A stretch of 64,000 nucleotides of DNA from DASUAO01 sp035763745. GTDB lineage: Bacteria; Actinomycetota; Acidimicrobiia; IMCC26256; PALSA-555. The notes below the pieces were generated by a model that saw nothing but the letters and a program-made list of their open reading frames with translations, was not told the origin of the DNA and did no database searches. The DNA is taken from NCBI GenBank assembly GCA_035763745.1, contig DASUAO010000054.1, forward strand, positions 1 to 64,000, given 5' to 3'. Both the position numbers and the translations under genes were made by a program. Of the stretch, positions 52,781-61,415 are shown in pieces; the first letter of the stretch is position 1, and every line of letters starts with the position of its first letter.

Positions 52781-54393
52781 GCCGTCCCGTCCCGCGCCAC
52801 TTCTCCCTCGGCGACCTCTTCGAGCTCGTCGCCGACACCGTGCCCGAACGCCTTGCGCTCGTCGCAGGGGACGACCGGCGTACGTACGCCGAGCTCGACG
52901 ATCGGTCGACCCGGCTCGCCAACCATCTCATGGCGAACGGCGTCGAGACGGGCGACAAGGTGGCGGTGTACTCGTGGAACCGCGCCGAGTGGATCGAATC
53001 GATGTTCGGGGCGTGGAAGGCACGCGCGGTCCCGATCAACGTGAACTACCGGTACGTGGCCGAGGAGCTGCGGTACCTGTTCGAGAACGCCGACGTGAAG
53101 GCGGTGATCTTCGAGCGGTCGTTCGCCCCGCTCGTCGCGGAGGTGGCACCCGACCTTCCCCTCCTCGAGCACCGAATCGTCCTCGAGGACGGCTCACGTC
53201 CCGATGCGGCCGATGCCGACGCGACGGCTGCCATCGCCTACGAGGACGCGCTGGCGGCCGCGTCGCCGGAGCGGGCGGGGATCGAACGCTCCGCCGACGA
53301 CCTCTACATGCTCTACACCGGCGGGACCACCGGGATGCCCAAGGGAGTGATGTGGCGGCAGGCGGACATCTTCTTCGCCGCCATGGGGGGCGGCGGCTTC
53401 GGCGAGCCGCCGATCCAGACGCCCGAGGAGATCGTCGAGCGGGTGAAGCCCGAGGACCAGCGCATGATCTCGATGGCGCTCGCTCCCGTGATGCACGGCG
53501 CCGCGCAGTGGGGGTTGTGCATCACGCTCTTCGGCGGTGGCACGACGGTCCTGTACACCGGCCACCACTTCGACCCGCACGAGGTGTGGAGGATCGTCGA
53601 AGCCGAGCGGGCGAACTCGGTCATGGTCGTCGGCGACGCGATGGCGCGCCCGCTCGCGGAGGCCCTCGCCGAGCCGGGCGCGGACTACGACACGTCGTCG
53701 GTGTTCACGGTCGGCTCGGGTGGCGCCGTCTTCTCGAAGGTGGTGCAGGACCAGCTGCGGGCCCAGCTCGGCGACGTGCTCATCATCGACACCTTCGGGG
53801 CTTCGGAGCTGGGTGCCGGCGGCAGCTCGCTCGGCGCCGACGAGGGCATGCGCTTCGCGGCCAACCCCTCGATGACGGTGCTCGGCGAGGACCTGCGGCC
53901 GGTGGCCGCCGGTTCGGGCGAGCGGGGGCTGCTCGCTCGCCGCGGGCACATCCCCCTCGGCTACTACAAGGACGAGGCCAAGACGGCCGCCACCTACGTC
54001 ACCGATCCCGACGGGGTTCGCTGGGCGCTTCCCGGCGACTTCGCACTCCTGGAGGAGGACGGGAGCATCACGCTGCTGGGGCGGGGATCGGGGTGCATCA
54101 ACACCGGCGGCGAGAAGGTGTACCCGGAGGAGGTCGAGGCCGCGCTCAAGAGCCACCCCGACGTGTTCGACGCGCTGGTGGTCGGCCTGCCCGATGACCG
54201 CTTCGGCGAGCGCGTGGCCGCGGTGGTCGCGACCCGGGAGGGGACGACGCCGTCGCCCGACGACATCGCGGCGCACTGCCGCACGAAGGTCGCGGGCTAC
54301 AAGGTGCCCCGCGACGTCCGCTTCGCGGAGCAGATCGGGCGCACGCCCGCCGGGAAGCCCGACTACGGGTGGGCCAAGACCCTGTTCGCCTGA
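52777..54393 (+). CDS. Acyl-CoA synthetase (FadD-like)
   Basis: A 538-residue ANL enzyme. The ATP loop is YTGGTTGMPKGVMWR, a form common in actinobacterial FadD proteins for branched, aromatic or sterol-side-chain acids. Further marks are APVMHGAAQW, GASELGAGGSS (A5 region), GDFALLEEDG and RGSGCINTGGEKVYPEEVE, ending in PRDVRF and a C-terminal PDYGWAK with the catalytic Lys in GKPDYG. It is translationally coupled to the NMO-type flavoprotein. Substrate unknown. Confidence 0.9.
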   Translation: MSRPVPRHFSLGDLFELVADTVPERLALVAGDDRRTYAELDDRSTRLANHLMANGVETGDKVAVYSWNRAEWIESMFGAWKARAVPINVNYRYVAEELRYLFENADVKAVIFERSFAPLVAEVAPDLPLLEHRIVLEDGSRPDAADADATAAIAYEDALAAASPERAGIERSADDLYMLYTGGTTGMPKGVMWRQADIFFAAMGGGGFGEPPIQTPEEIVERVKPEDQRMISMALAPVMHGAAQWGLCITLFGGGTTVLYTGHHFDPHEVWRIVEAERANSVMVVGDAMARPLAEALAEPGADYDTSSVFTVGSGGAVFSKVVQDQLRAQLGDVLIIDTFGASELGAGGSSLGADEGMRFAANPSMTVLGEDLRPVAAGSGERGLLARRGHIPLGYYKDEAKTAATYVTDPDGVRWALPGDFALLEEDGSITLLGRGSGCINTGGEKVYPEEVEAALKSHPDVFDALVVGLPDDRFGERVAAVVATREGTTPSPDDIAAHCRTKVAGYKVPRDVRFAEQIGRTPAGKPDYGWAKTLFA

Positions 54394-54397
54394 CGAC

Positions 54398-55228
54398 TCA
54401 ACCCGGTGGGGTGGCGGGTCCCGATCCGTCGAGCGTCCTCACCGTGAGCCCGAGCTCGTCGATCAGGTCGAGGCTCACCGTCACCCGTCCCGTGAGGTCC
54501 GGCGGGCAGTCGCACAGCGCAATCGTCGCTTCGACCATCTCCTCCATCGACTCGGTGAGCTCGGGGGTGATCACGTCACTCGCCACCGCGGCCGCGCCTT
54601 CGCTCATCACGGCCGCGCGCGGCTCCACTGTGTTGACGCGCACGCCCGATCCGGTCAGCTCGATCGCGAAGCCGTTGGTCAGCCGGTTCAGCGCCGCCTT
54701 CGACGAGCCATAGACCGCCATCGTGGCGATCCGCGCGGGGGTCGCGGCGGGATCGGCTGCGGGCCGCGCCGTCGCGCTCGACAGGTTCACGATCCATCCC
54801 TCGCCCCGGGCGAGCATCGGGGGCAGCACCTGCTGCATGAGATCGATCGGGGCGTGCACGTTGATCGAGTAGGTGAGGAGCCGCCGCTTCAGCGGGTAGT
54901 CCACGAGCGGCATGTACATCGCGGCCGCCGCGTTGTTCACCAGCACCTCGACGGGTCCGCCCAGACCGGCTTCGGCTTCGGGAACGATACGTGCCCGGTC
55001 GTCGGGATCCGAGAGGTCGGCCACGATCAACGTCGGGGCCGTCCCGACTGCATCGATGCGCTCGGCGACCTCGCGAAGGCTTCCCGGGAGCGTCGGGTGC
55101 CGGTCGAGCGTACGTGCGGTGATCGCGACGGATGCACCTTCTGCGGCGAGCCGGAGCGCGACCGCGGCGCCGATGCCCCGGCTCGAGCCGGTCACGAGCG
55201 CGCGGCGGCCCGAGAAGCGACCAGTCAC
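54398..55228 (-). CDS. Short-chain dehydrogenase/reductase
   Basis: A 276-residue classical SDR. Cofactor motif TGSSRGIGAAVAL, NNAAA in place of NNAG, catalytic Ser in VNLSSAT and Tyr/Lys in VYGSSKAALN. The C-terminal region is longer than FabG and unassigned. The GTG start lies 17 nt after the stop of the upstream DegT-type gene in the same direction, so the two are probably cotranscribed. It is convergent with the acyl-CoA synthetase, with only 4 nt between stops. Confidence 0.88.
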   Translation of the reverse strand: MTGRFSGRRALVTGSSRGIGAAVALRLAAEGASVAITARTLDRHPTLPGSLREVAERIDAVGTAPTLIVADLSDPDDRARIVPEAEAGLGGPVEVLVNNAAAAMYMPLVDYPLKRRLLTYSINVHAPIDLMQQVLPPMLARGEGWIVNLSSATARPAADPAATPARIATMAVYGSSKAALNRLTNGFAIELTGSGVRVNTVEPRAAVMSEGAAAVASDVITPELTESMEEMVEATIALCDCPPDLTGRVTVSLDLIDELGLTVRTLDGSGPATPPG

Positions 55229-55244
55229 GGCGTCGCCACCGCGC

Positions 55245-56477
55245 TCATCGGGCCGCCAGGAACGCGTCGGCGGTCGCGCAGACGTAGTCGACGTCGTCGT
55301 CGTCCATCGCGTGGTTCGACGGGAGCACGAGTCCCTGTTCCATCACCCGGTCGGCGTTGGGGAGCCCCTCGCCGGCCACCCGGTGGGTGATGTCCTTGAA
55401 CCCCGGTTGGCGGAGGGCGTTGCCGGTCCACACCATCCGGGTGTCGACACCGTTGCGCTCCATGTGTTGCTGGAAGTCAGCCCGCCGCACGCCGCTCTCG
55501 GGCCGGACGAGCACGGGGAAGAGGTGCCACGCGGTGTCGAGGCCCGCGAGGGTGCGGGGGAGTGTGAACACGTCGGGGTGGGTCGCGAAGTGGGCTCGGA
55601 GGCGGTCGTGGTTGTGCTGGCGCCGGGCCAGGTTGTCGGGAAGCTTCCGCAGCTGCACGAGCCCGAACGCCGCGCTCACCTCGGAAGGCTCGAAGTTCCA
55701 GCCGACCTCGTCGAAGATGAAGAGGTTGTCGTACTCGAGGCCGTCGACGTCGGAGAAGAAGCGGGTGTCGACACCGCGCCGGGAACCGAACAGCTGGGGC
55801 TCTGACCGACGGCCCCAGCGGCGGAGCAGGAGGCAGCGATCGAGGAGGTCGTCGTCGTCGAGCAGGACCATGCCGCCGGTGCCCATCGCCGTGATGATGT
55901 GCGACAGCGCGAAGCTGGTGACGCTGATGTCGGAGCGGGTTCCGGTCGGCGTGCCGTGGAGGGTCGAGCCGAGGGCATCGCACGAGTCCTCCACGACGGC
56001 GAGGCCGTGCGCATCGGCGATCCCACGGATGACGTCCCAGTCGGGCGCGTTGCCGATCAGGTTGGGTGCGAGGATCGCCTTGGTCCGCGGTCCGATGGCG
56101 GACTCGATCTGGTCCACGTCGAGGTTGAACGTGTCGGGCTCGACGTCCACGAACACCGGCACGAGGCCGGCGCGGACCATCGGCGCCAGGTCGGTCGAGA
56201 AGGTCACCGGCGAGGTGATGATCTCGTCGCCCGGCTCGAGCGCGAGGAGCTCCACCGCGAGGTAGAGGGCGGACGAGCCGGAGTTGCACATCACGCCCCG
56301 CCGCTTGCCGAAGAGCTCGGCAACCTGGGACTCGAACGCGCGCACGTTGCGCCCGATCCGCAGGGCGGTTGCGCCACCACGCAACACCTCGACGACGGCG
56401 TCGATCTCCTCCTCGTCGTGGACGCTGCCGGCGTACTCGATGCGCCGGGCGGGAACGGTGGGGGTCGGGTCGGTCAC
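55245..56477 (-). CDS. DegT/StrS-fold PLP enzyme with His in place of the PLP lysine
   Basis: A 410-residue fold type I PLP protein of the DegT/DnrJ/EryC1/StrS family. The PLP-site Asp is D164 in VVEDSCDALGST, and the pre-lysine Ser is in VTSFALSHIITAMGTGG. The residue aligned with the internal-aldimine lysine is H193, as in ColD and RfbH-type 3-dehydratases. The ED-x-CDALGST and TGT segments also resemble RfbH (from memory). The Cys set of the RfbH iron-sulfur cluster is not visible. TACGGT (complement of 56485-56490) is 7 nt before the GTG. No deoxysugar genes are nearby, only an SDR. Confidence 0.85.
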   Translation of the reverse strand: MTDPTPTVPARRIEYAGSVHDEEEIDAVVEVLRGGATALRIGRNVRAFESQVAELFGKRRGVMCNSGSSALYLAVELLALEPGDEIITSPVTFSTDLAPMVRAGLVPVFVDVEPDTFNLDVDQIESAIGPRTKAILAPNLIGNAPDWDVIRGIADAHGLAVVEDSCDALGSTLHGTPTGTRSDISVTSFALSHIITAMGTGGMVLLDDDDLLDRCLLLRRWGRRSEPQLFGSRRGVDTRFFSDVDGLEYDNLFIFDEVGWNFEPSEVSAAFGLVQLRKLPDNLARRQHNHDRLRAHFATHPDVFTLPRTLAGLDTAWHLFPVLVRPESGVRRADFQQHMERNGVDTRMVWTGNALRQPGFKDITHRVAGEGLPNADRVMEQGLVLPSNHAMDDDDVDYVCATADAFLAAR

Positions 56478-56509
56478 GCCGGACACCGTAGGTCGGCCAG
56501 ACTGGGCCC

Positions 56510-56595
56510 GTGGAGGAGACCGCCGCCGACTTGCTCGAGCTCCAGACCCTGGTCGACGAGAGCCACGCGAGGGCCGGAGCGCACCTGCGGAGCGC
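56510..56595 (+). pseudogene. Short coding remnant, possibly of a PPOX-family gene
   Basis: From GTG 56510 about 28 codons have near-complete GC3 and read METAADLLELQTL-like (MEETAADLLELQTLVDESH, then ARAGAHLRS). After that, codon use becomes random until the VOC gene ribosome binding site. The pattern resembles the N-terminus of pyridoxamine 5'-phosphate oxidase-family proteins as I recall them. It may be the stub of a deleted gene. A short functional peptide is less likely. Confidence 0.4.
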
Positions 56596-56665
56596 TCGCG
56601 GACGGTCCGCCCGCCCGGGATCCGTACGCACCGACCGCGCCAGGACGCGAGGAAGGGGAGCACGA

Positions 56666-57178
56666 ATGAGCCCAATGACGCCCGACGCGAACGAGCTCGC
56701 CGAGCTCGAGGCCCGCCGCGCGGAGCTGCGCGCCCGGCATCTCCTCCCGCGCGACGAGCGGGCCGAGAGCGCCGCCAGGGGCGTGCACCACGTGGCGCTA
56801 CTGTGCGCCGACGTCGAGCGGACCATCGACTTCTACCAGGGCCTGCTCGAGTTCCCGCTCACGGACCTCTTCGAGAACCGTGACTACCCGGGTTCGACGC
56901 ACTTCTTCTTCGACATCGGCAACGGGAACGGGCTGGCGTTCTTCGACTTCCCGGGGCTCGACCTCGGTCCCTACGCCGAGGTGCTGGGCGGTCTGCATCA
57001 TCTGGCCCTCTCGGTCCCGCCCCATCGATGGGCGCAACTGCGGGCCAAGCTCGACGCTGCCGGTGTCCCCGTGCAGAGCATCAGCGGGTCGTCGCTGTAC
57101 TTCTCCGACCCGGACGGCGTGCGGCTCGAGCTCATCAGCGATCCGCTCGGCGAGATGTACGGATCGCCGGTTCTGTGA
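56666..57178 (+). CDS. VOC (glyoxalase-fold) family protein
   Basis: A 170-residue single VOC domain protein. A charged helix (residues 8-30) precedes the domain, which starts GVHHVALLCADVERTIDFYQGLL. Metal ligand candidates are the His in GVHHVAL, the His in LGGLHHLALSV, and the Glu in DPDGVRLELI. Such proteins are dioxygenases, lyases or isomerases, and the substrate is unknown. AAGGGGAG ends 5 nt before the ATG, which decides the start against in-frame codons upstream. It overlaps the PAP2 gene by 4 nt. Confidence 0.87.
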   Translation: MSPMTPDANELAELEARRAELRARHLLPRDERAESAARGVHHVALLCADVERTIDFYQGLLEFPLTDLFENRDYPGSTHFFFDIGNGNGLAFFDFPGLDLGPYAEVLGGLHHLALSVPPHRWAQLRAKLDAAGVPVQSISGSSLYFSDPDGVRLELISDPLGEMYGSPVL

Positions 57179-58137
57179 GTGCCGGTCCTGTGAGCCGCCC
57201 CCAGGATGAGGAGGCCCTGGCTGAGAGCCGGATCATGCGCCTGGTCGTGCTTGCCTTCGTATGCCTCGCGCTCGTGGCGGTGTTGTACGTCATCGCCGTC
57301 CACACGTCGCAGGGGCAGAGGATCGACGACGCTGCGGTCGACGGCCGCACGCTTCGCCCGTCCGTGCTGCAGGCGACGGACCGGGTGCTCAACACGATCA
57401 GCGTCGCGTCGCTCGCGCTCGGCGGGTTGGCGGTGATGCTCGTCGCCCTGGTGCGGGAGCGTCTGCACCTCGCGCTCGCGGCGGGGGTCGTGATCGTGGG
57501 AGCGAACGTCACCACGCAGATCCTCAAGACAGGGATCCTGGACCGGCCGGACCTCGTCGGTCCGACGGATCCGATCGGCGTCATGAACAGCTTCCCCAGC
57601 GGGCACTCGACGGTGGCGATGTCGCTCGCAGTCGCCTTGGTGCTCGTCGTCCCGACGGCTGCGCGAGTGCTCGCCGCCGGCTGGGGCATCGTCTACGCAA
57701 CGCTCGTGGGCGCGGGCACCGTCACGGCGGGATGGCACCGGCCGAGCGATGTGGTGGCTGCGTACCTGATCGTCATGGCCTGGGCCGGGATCTCGGTCGC
57801 AGTGTTGATCAGTCGGGAGGGCGCGGTGCCGGATCCGGGCTCCCGGTCCCGGTTCGCGGCGCGTGCCCCGTCGGCGTCGCCGTTCCTCGTCGGAACGGGC
57901 GTCGGTGCGCTCGTGGGCGCGCTCGCCGGGGTCGCGGTGACGCTCGTCGCGACCCGCCAGAGCGATCTGGATGCGGTGCGTCTGAGCGCGGCGTACGCGG
58001 CGTCGATCGTGACGATCGCAGCCTGCGCGCTCGTGCTGATGGTCGTCCTGATGTGGATCCTGCGGGGCGTGGCACTGGATCAGCCCACCCACGTCAGCCG
58101 AGCAGCACCCCGAGGAACAGCGCAGCCAGCGCGCTGA
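57175..58137 (+). CDS. PAP2-family membrane phosphatase
   Basis: A 320-residue membrane protein with about seven segments. The phosphatase motifs are LKTGILDRPD (C1, one residue shorter than the KX6RP consensus), NSFPSGHSTVA (C2) and AGWHRPSDVVAAY (C3, catalytic His and Asp). It probably dephosphorylates a lipid phosphate such as undecaprenyl pyrophosphate or phosphatidic acid. The GTG start overlaps the VOC stop. The last 44 nt overlap the 3' end of the convergent membrane gene. Confidence 0.87.
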   Translation: MSAGPVSRPQDEEALAESRIMRLVVLAFVCLALVAVLYVIAVHTSQGQRIDDAAVDGRTLRPSVLQATDRVLNTISVASLALGGLAVMLVALVRERLHLALAAGVVIVGANVTTQILKTGILDRPDLVGPTDPIGVMNSFPSGHSTVAMSLAVALVLVVPTAARVLAAGWGIVYATLVGAGTVTAGWHRPSDVVAAYLIVMAWAGISVAVLISREGAVPDPGSRSRFAARAPSASPFLVGTGVGALVGALAGVAVTLVATRQSDLDAVRLSAAYAASIVTIAACALVLMVVLMWILRGVALDQPTHVSRAAPRGTAQPAR

Positions 58138-58492
58138 TCCCGCTCAGCGCCCCGAAGACCGCGAGCCACGTCTTGGTTCGCGCGATCGAGTGGAGGAACG
58201 CGGTGACTCCGGAGATCGCGACGACGGTGATCTTGATCATCACGGTCCGGCCGTAGCTGCTCGAGAAGTCGGGGTCGACGGCGAGGATGTTCCAGATCCC
58301 GGTGATCACCAGCACGCCGTAGGCGGGCCACGCGATGCGGTTGAAGCGTCGGGCCACGGTACGTGGGGCGTCGGGGCCGAGCGCGCGCAGCCCCGGGACG
58401 AGACCGGCCAGGGTCAGCTGGCCCCCGACCCAGACCGTGGCGGCCACGACGTGGAGGAAGACTCGAACGGTCGCCCAGGTGGTCGGGAGCAC
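58094..58492 (-). CDS. CopD-like small membrane protein
   Basis: A 132-residue protein with four predicted membrane segments. The start VRVFLHVVAATVWVGGQLT, the middle RFNRIAWPAYGVLVITGIWN and the conserved His residues resemble the copper resistance D / DUF2269 type of integral membrane domain. A role in copper or haem handling is possible but unproven. TACCGT (complement of 58501-58506) lies 8 nt before the GTG. It is divergent from the PIG-L gene and overlaps PAP2 by 44 nt. Confidence 0.75.
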   Translation of the reverse strand: MLPTTWATVRVFLHVVAATVWVGGQLTLAGLVPGLRALGPDAPRTVARRFNRIAWPAYGVLVITGIWNILAVDPDFSSSYGRTVMIKITVVAISGVTAFLHSIARTKTWLAVFGALSGISALAALFLGVLLG

Positions 58493-58530
58493 GGGCAGAC
58501 ACGGTAGATGGGTCCGGTAGGGTCGGACGA

Positions 58531-59250
58531 ATGGACGGTGAGGCGACCCCTGAGCGTGTGCTCATCATCACTGCGCACCCCGACGACGTCGACTTCGGCG
58601 CCGCCGGGAGTGTCGCCACGTGGACCGACGCCGGGATCGACGTCACCTACTGCATCGTCACCGACGGCGACGCGGGCGGCTTCGACCGCGCCGTCGCCCG
58701 CCACGTGATGGCCGAGACCCGCCGCGCCGAGCAGACGGCCGCGGCGAAGACGGTCGGCGTGACCGACCTGGTGTTCCTCGGCTACCCCGACGGCCGCCTC
58801 GAGGCCACCCTCGACCTACGACGCGACATCTCGCGCGTCATCCGCCAGGTGCGCCCCGACCGGGTGGTGACCCAGTCGCCCCAGCGCAACTTCCAGCGCA
58901 TCTACGCGAGCCACCCCGACCACCTGGCGGCCGGGGAAGCGGCGTTGTGCGCCGTGTACCCGGACGCTCGCAACCCGTTCGCCCACGTCGAGCTGCTGGA
59001 GGACGAGGGGCTCGAGCCGTGGTCGGCTCCCGAGGTGTGGCTGATGGCCGATCCCAACCCCGACCGGTTCGTCGACATCACCGACGTCGTGGATCGCAAG
59101 CTCGACGCGCTGCGCTGCCACGTGAGCCAGCACCCCGATCCCGACGCCCTCGACGGCATGATCCGCGGGTGGAGCACGATGGTCGGCGAGCTCGCCGGCT
59201 TCCCGGAGGGACACCTCGCCGAGGGCTACCTCTGCGTCCACACCGCCTGA
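58531..59250 (+). CDS. PIG-L/LmbE family deacetylase
   Basis: A 239-residue zinc deacetylase-fold protein. The zinc motif is ITAHPDDVDFGAAGS (AHPDD), and the third ligand His lies in ASHPDHLAAGE. Other marks are VTDGDAGG and DLVFLGYPDG. Relatives include MshB and Mca of mycothiol metabolism and GlcNAc-PI deacetylases, and this one is not clearly either. TAGGGT (58518-58523) is 7 nt before the ATG. Confidence 0.9.
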   Translation: MDGEATPERVLIITAHPDDVDFGAAGSVATWTDAGIDVTYCIVTDGDAGGFDRAVARHVMAETRRAEQTAAAKTVGVTDLVFLGYPDGRLEATLDLRRDISRVIRQVRPDRVVTQSPQRNFQRIYASHPDHLAAGEAALCAVYPDARNPFAHVELLEDEGLEPWSAPEVWLMADPNPDRFVDITDVVDRKLDALRCHVSQHPDPDALDGMIRGWSTMVGELAGFPEGHLAEGYLCVHTA

Positions 59251-59291
59251 CGCCGCGGCGCGATGGTCGAGAACCCGAGCAACCACGGTCC

Positions 59292-59329
59292 TGCGTCTCT
59301 CACCCCGCCATAGGCGGGTGAGAGACGCA
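59292..59329 (+). repeat. Palindromic repeat copy 1
   Basis: Stem 59292-59309 against 59313-59329, loop ATA, one bulged C, then ATCAAG. It lies between convergent genes and may also terminate both. See copies at 62486 (opposite orientation) and 63307. Confidence 0.85.
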
Positions 59330-59344
59330 TCAAGAGCTGCGGGG

Positions 59345-60421
59345 TCAGGCGATGACGCTGCGGATGACCTCGCCGGCCTCCATGGCGCGGAAGCCCTCGT
59401 TGATCTCGTCCAGCGTGATCGTGCGGCTCACCATGTCGCCGACGTCGAGGCGGCCCGTCTCGATGAGCCCGATGAGCCGGGGGAAGTCCCGGCGCACCTG
59501 GGCCGAGCCGTACACGCACCCGAGCAGGCGCTTCTCCTGGAGGACGAGCGGGAACGTCGGGATCGACACGGACTGGTCGGAGCGGGGGACACCCACGGCG
59601 ATCGTCGTGCCGCCGGCGCGGGTCGCCAGGAACGCCTGCGTGATGAGGTCGGTGTTCCCGATCACCTCGAACACGTAGTCGGCGCCTCGTCCGCCGGTGA
59701 GCCCCATCACCTGACCGGCGAGGTCGCCGTCGGCCGGGTCGATCACGTCTGTCGCCCCGAGCTTGAGTGCCGTGTCTCGCTTGAGCGCCACCGTGTCGAC
59801 GGCCACGATCCGGGCGGCACCCGCGATGCGGGCACCCTGGATCACGGCCTGGCCGACGCCGCCGCAGCCGATCACGACCACGAACGAGCCCGGCTTCACC
59901 TCCGCGGTGTTGAGCGCGGCGCCCACGCCGGTCGTCACGCCGCAGCCGATCAGCGCGAGCTGGTCGTCGGGGAGGTCGGTCTCGACCTTCACCACCGACA
60001 TCTCGTCGACGATCATCTGCTCGGCGAAGGTGCCGAGCCCCGTCATCGCGGGGAGCATCGTGCCGTCGCCACGGGTCGCCCGCGGGTTCATCATCACCGT
60101 GTAGGTGTTCTCGCAGAGGTTCGACTGGTCGTTGAGACAGAACCAGCAGATCCCGCAGGCCGGGATGAACGAGCCGATGACCCGGTCGCCGACCTGCACC
60201 CGGGAGACCTCGGGGCCGACGTGCTCGACGATGCCTGCGCCCTCGTGGCCGAGGATGGCGGGAGGCGGCATGGGCAGCGAGCCGTCCATCACCGAGAGGT
60301 CGGAGTGGCACAGGCCGCTCGCAGTCACCCGCACGACCACGTCACGGGGGCCGGGGTCGGTGGGCGTGACGTCCTCGATGGAGAGGGGGCCGTTCAGCTC
60401 GGTGAAGACGGCGGCGCGCAT
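59345..60421 (-). CDS. Zinc-dependent alcohol dehydrogenase (class III-like MDR)
   Basis: A 358-residue medium-chain dehydrogenase. Catalytic zinc ligands are Cys in GLCHSDLSV and His in LGHEGAGIVE, and the structural zinc cysteines lie in PACGICWFC then NLC. The NAD Rossmann loop is VIGCGGVGQAV. The pattern resembles actinobacterial mycothiol- or glutathione-dependent formaldehyde dehydrogenases and related alcohol dehydrogenases. Substrate not assigned. AAAGGA precedes the ATG by 6 nt. It is last of a same-strand run of three genes. Confidence 0.9.
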   Translation of the reverse strand: MRAAVFTELNGPLSIEDVTPTDPGPRDVVVRVTASGLCHSDLSVMDGSLPMPPPAILGHEGAGIVEHVGPEVSRVQVGDRVIGSFIPACGICWFCLNDQSNLCENTYTVMMNPRATRGDGTMLPAMTGLGTFAEQMIVDEMSVVKVETDLPDDQLALIGCGVTTGVGAALNTAEVKPGSFVVVIGCGGVGQAVIQGARIAGAARIVAVDTVALKRDTALKLGATDVIDPADGDLAGQVMGLTGGRGADYVFEVIGNTDLITQAFLATRAGGTTIAVGVPRSDQSVSIPTFPLVLQEKRLLGCVYGSAQVRRDFPRLIGLIETGRLDVGDMVSRTITLDEINEGFRAMEAGEVIRSVIA

Positions 60422-60494
60422 GCTGAGTCCTTTGCGGGAGACGGTGGGAGCGGACGTTCAGGAGTCCGGGGAGGACGCTACCGCGAGCGCGGCC

Positions 60495-61394
60495 TCAGTG
60501 ACGAGGGCGCCAGGGGTGCACGGCGAGGCCCGGCGTGGGCATGCCCTCCCAGGCGACGAGCGTCCCCGGGACGCCGTCGGTGGCGAAGAGGGTGCGCCCG
60601 TCGAGGCCGCCGAAGCAGCAGTTCGTCGTGACGCCGGTGCCCGGCAGGGCGAGGAACTCCACCTCGGTGCCGTCGGGGTCGAGGACCCGGACGCCGTGGT
60701 CGGCCGTGTTCGCCGCGTAGATCCGGCCGTCGGCATCGAGGCAGATCCCGTCGCCCGACGAGGCCCCGAGCCGTTTGGTGACCCACTCGCGCCCTCCGCT
60801 CCCGTCGGCTGCCATCCGCACGAGCCCCTGGGCCTCGACCACGACGAGCGTGCCGCCCGGCTCCAGGGCGATCCCGTTGCAGTAGTGGAACCCGTCGGCG
60901 ACCACCGACGTCGTGCCGTCGGGGTCCATGCGATGCACGGTCCCCACCGGGTCGGCCGGGGGCGGGAAGTGCGGCGGGTCGGTGAACCACATGACCCCGT
61001 CGTCACGCACCACCAGGTCGTTCGGGGCGAGGAAGCCGTCGTCGGCGAGGTACTCGGCCGAGCCGTCCGGGTACACGCGCTGGATGCCCGGGGTGACGGG
61101 ACGGTAGGGCGGTGGCGGGTCGAACATCCCGGGCGCCCGGGCGGCGAAGTCGATCCCGCCGTTCTGGGTGACGAGGAACCCCCCGTCGGTCACCGGCCAC
61201 GCGGCGTTCGCCCCGCCGCCGACATCGGCCACCCGTGTGACGGTCCCCGTCGCGAGGTCGATCCGTTCGAGCGCACCGTCGGCGACCGACGTGCAGACGA
61301 TCGATCCCGCCTCGACCGTCCCGTGCGCGGGAGGACACCACACCGGGCCCTCCGGGAAGTGGATCCCGGTCGCGACGACTTCGGCGTCAGGCAC
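60495..61394 (-). CDS. SMP-30/gluconolactonase family protein
   Basis: A 299-residue six-bladed beta-propeller of the SMP-30/LRE group. Metal-site features are the Glu in IHFPEGPVW, Asn in LAPNDLVVRDDG, and the Asp in DGICLDADGRIYAAN. Members are calcium-dependent lactonases. Which lactone is used here is unknown. It starts 21 nt after the stop of the putative selenoprotein gene and is probably cotranscribed with it. The start is a GTG. Confidence 0.87.
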   Translation of the reverse strand: MPDAEVVATGIHFPEGPVWCPPAHGTVEAGSIVCTSVADGALERIDLATGTVTRVADVGGGANAAWPVTDGGFLVTQNGGIDFAARAPGMFDPPPPYRPVTPGIQRVYPDGSAEYLADDGFLAPNDLVVRDDGVMWFTDPPHFPPPADPVGTVHRMDPDGTTSVVADGFHYCNGIALEPGGTLVVVEAQGLVRMAADGSGGREWVTKRLGASSGDGICLDADGRIYAANTADHGVRVLDPDGTEVEFLALPGTGVTTNCCFGGLDGRTLFATDGVPGTLVAWEGMPTPGLAVHPWRPRH

Positions 61395-61415
61395 GGTGCA
61401 CGCGGTCGACGCGGT

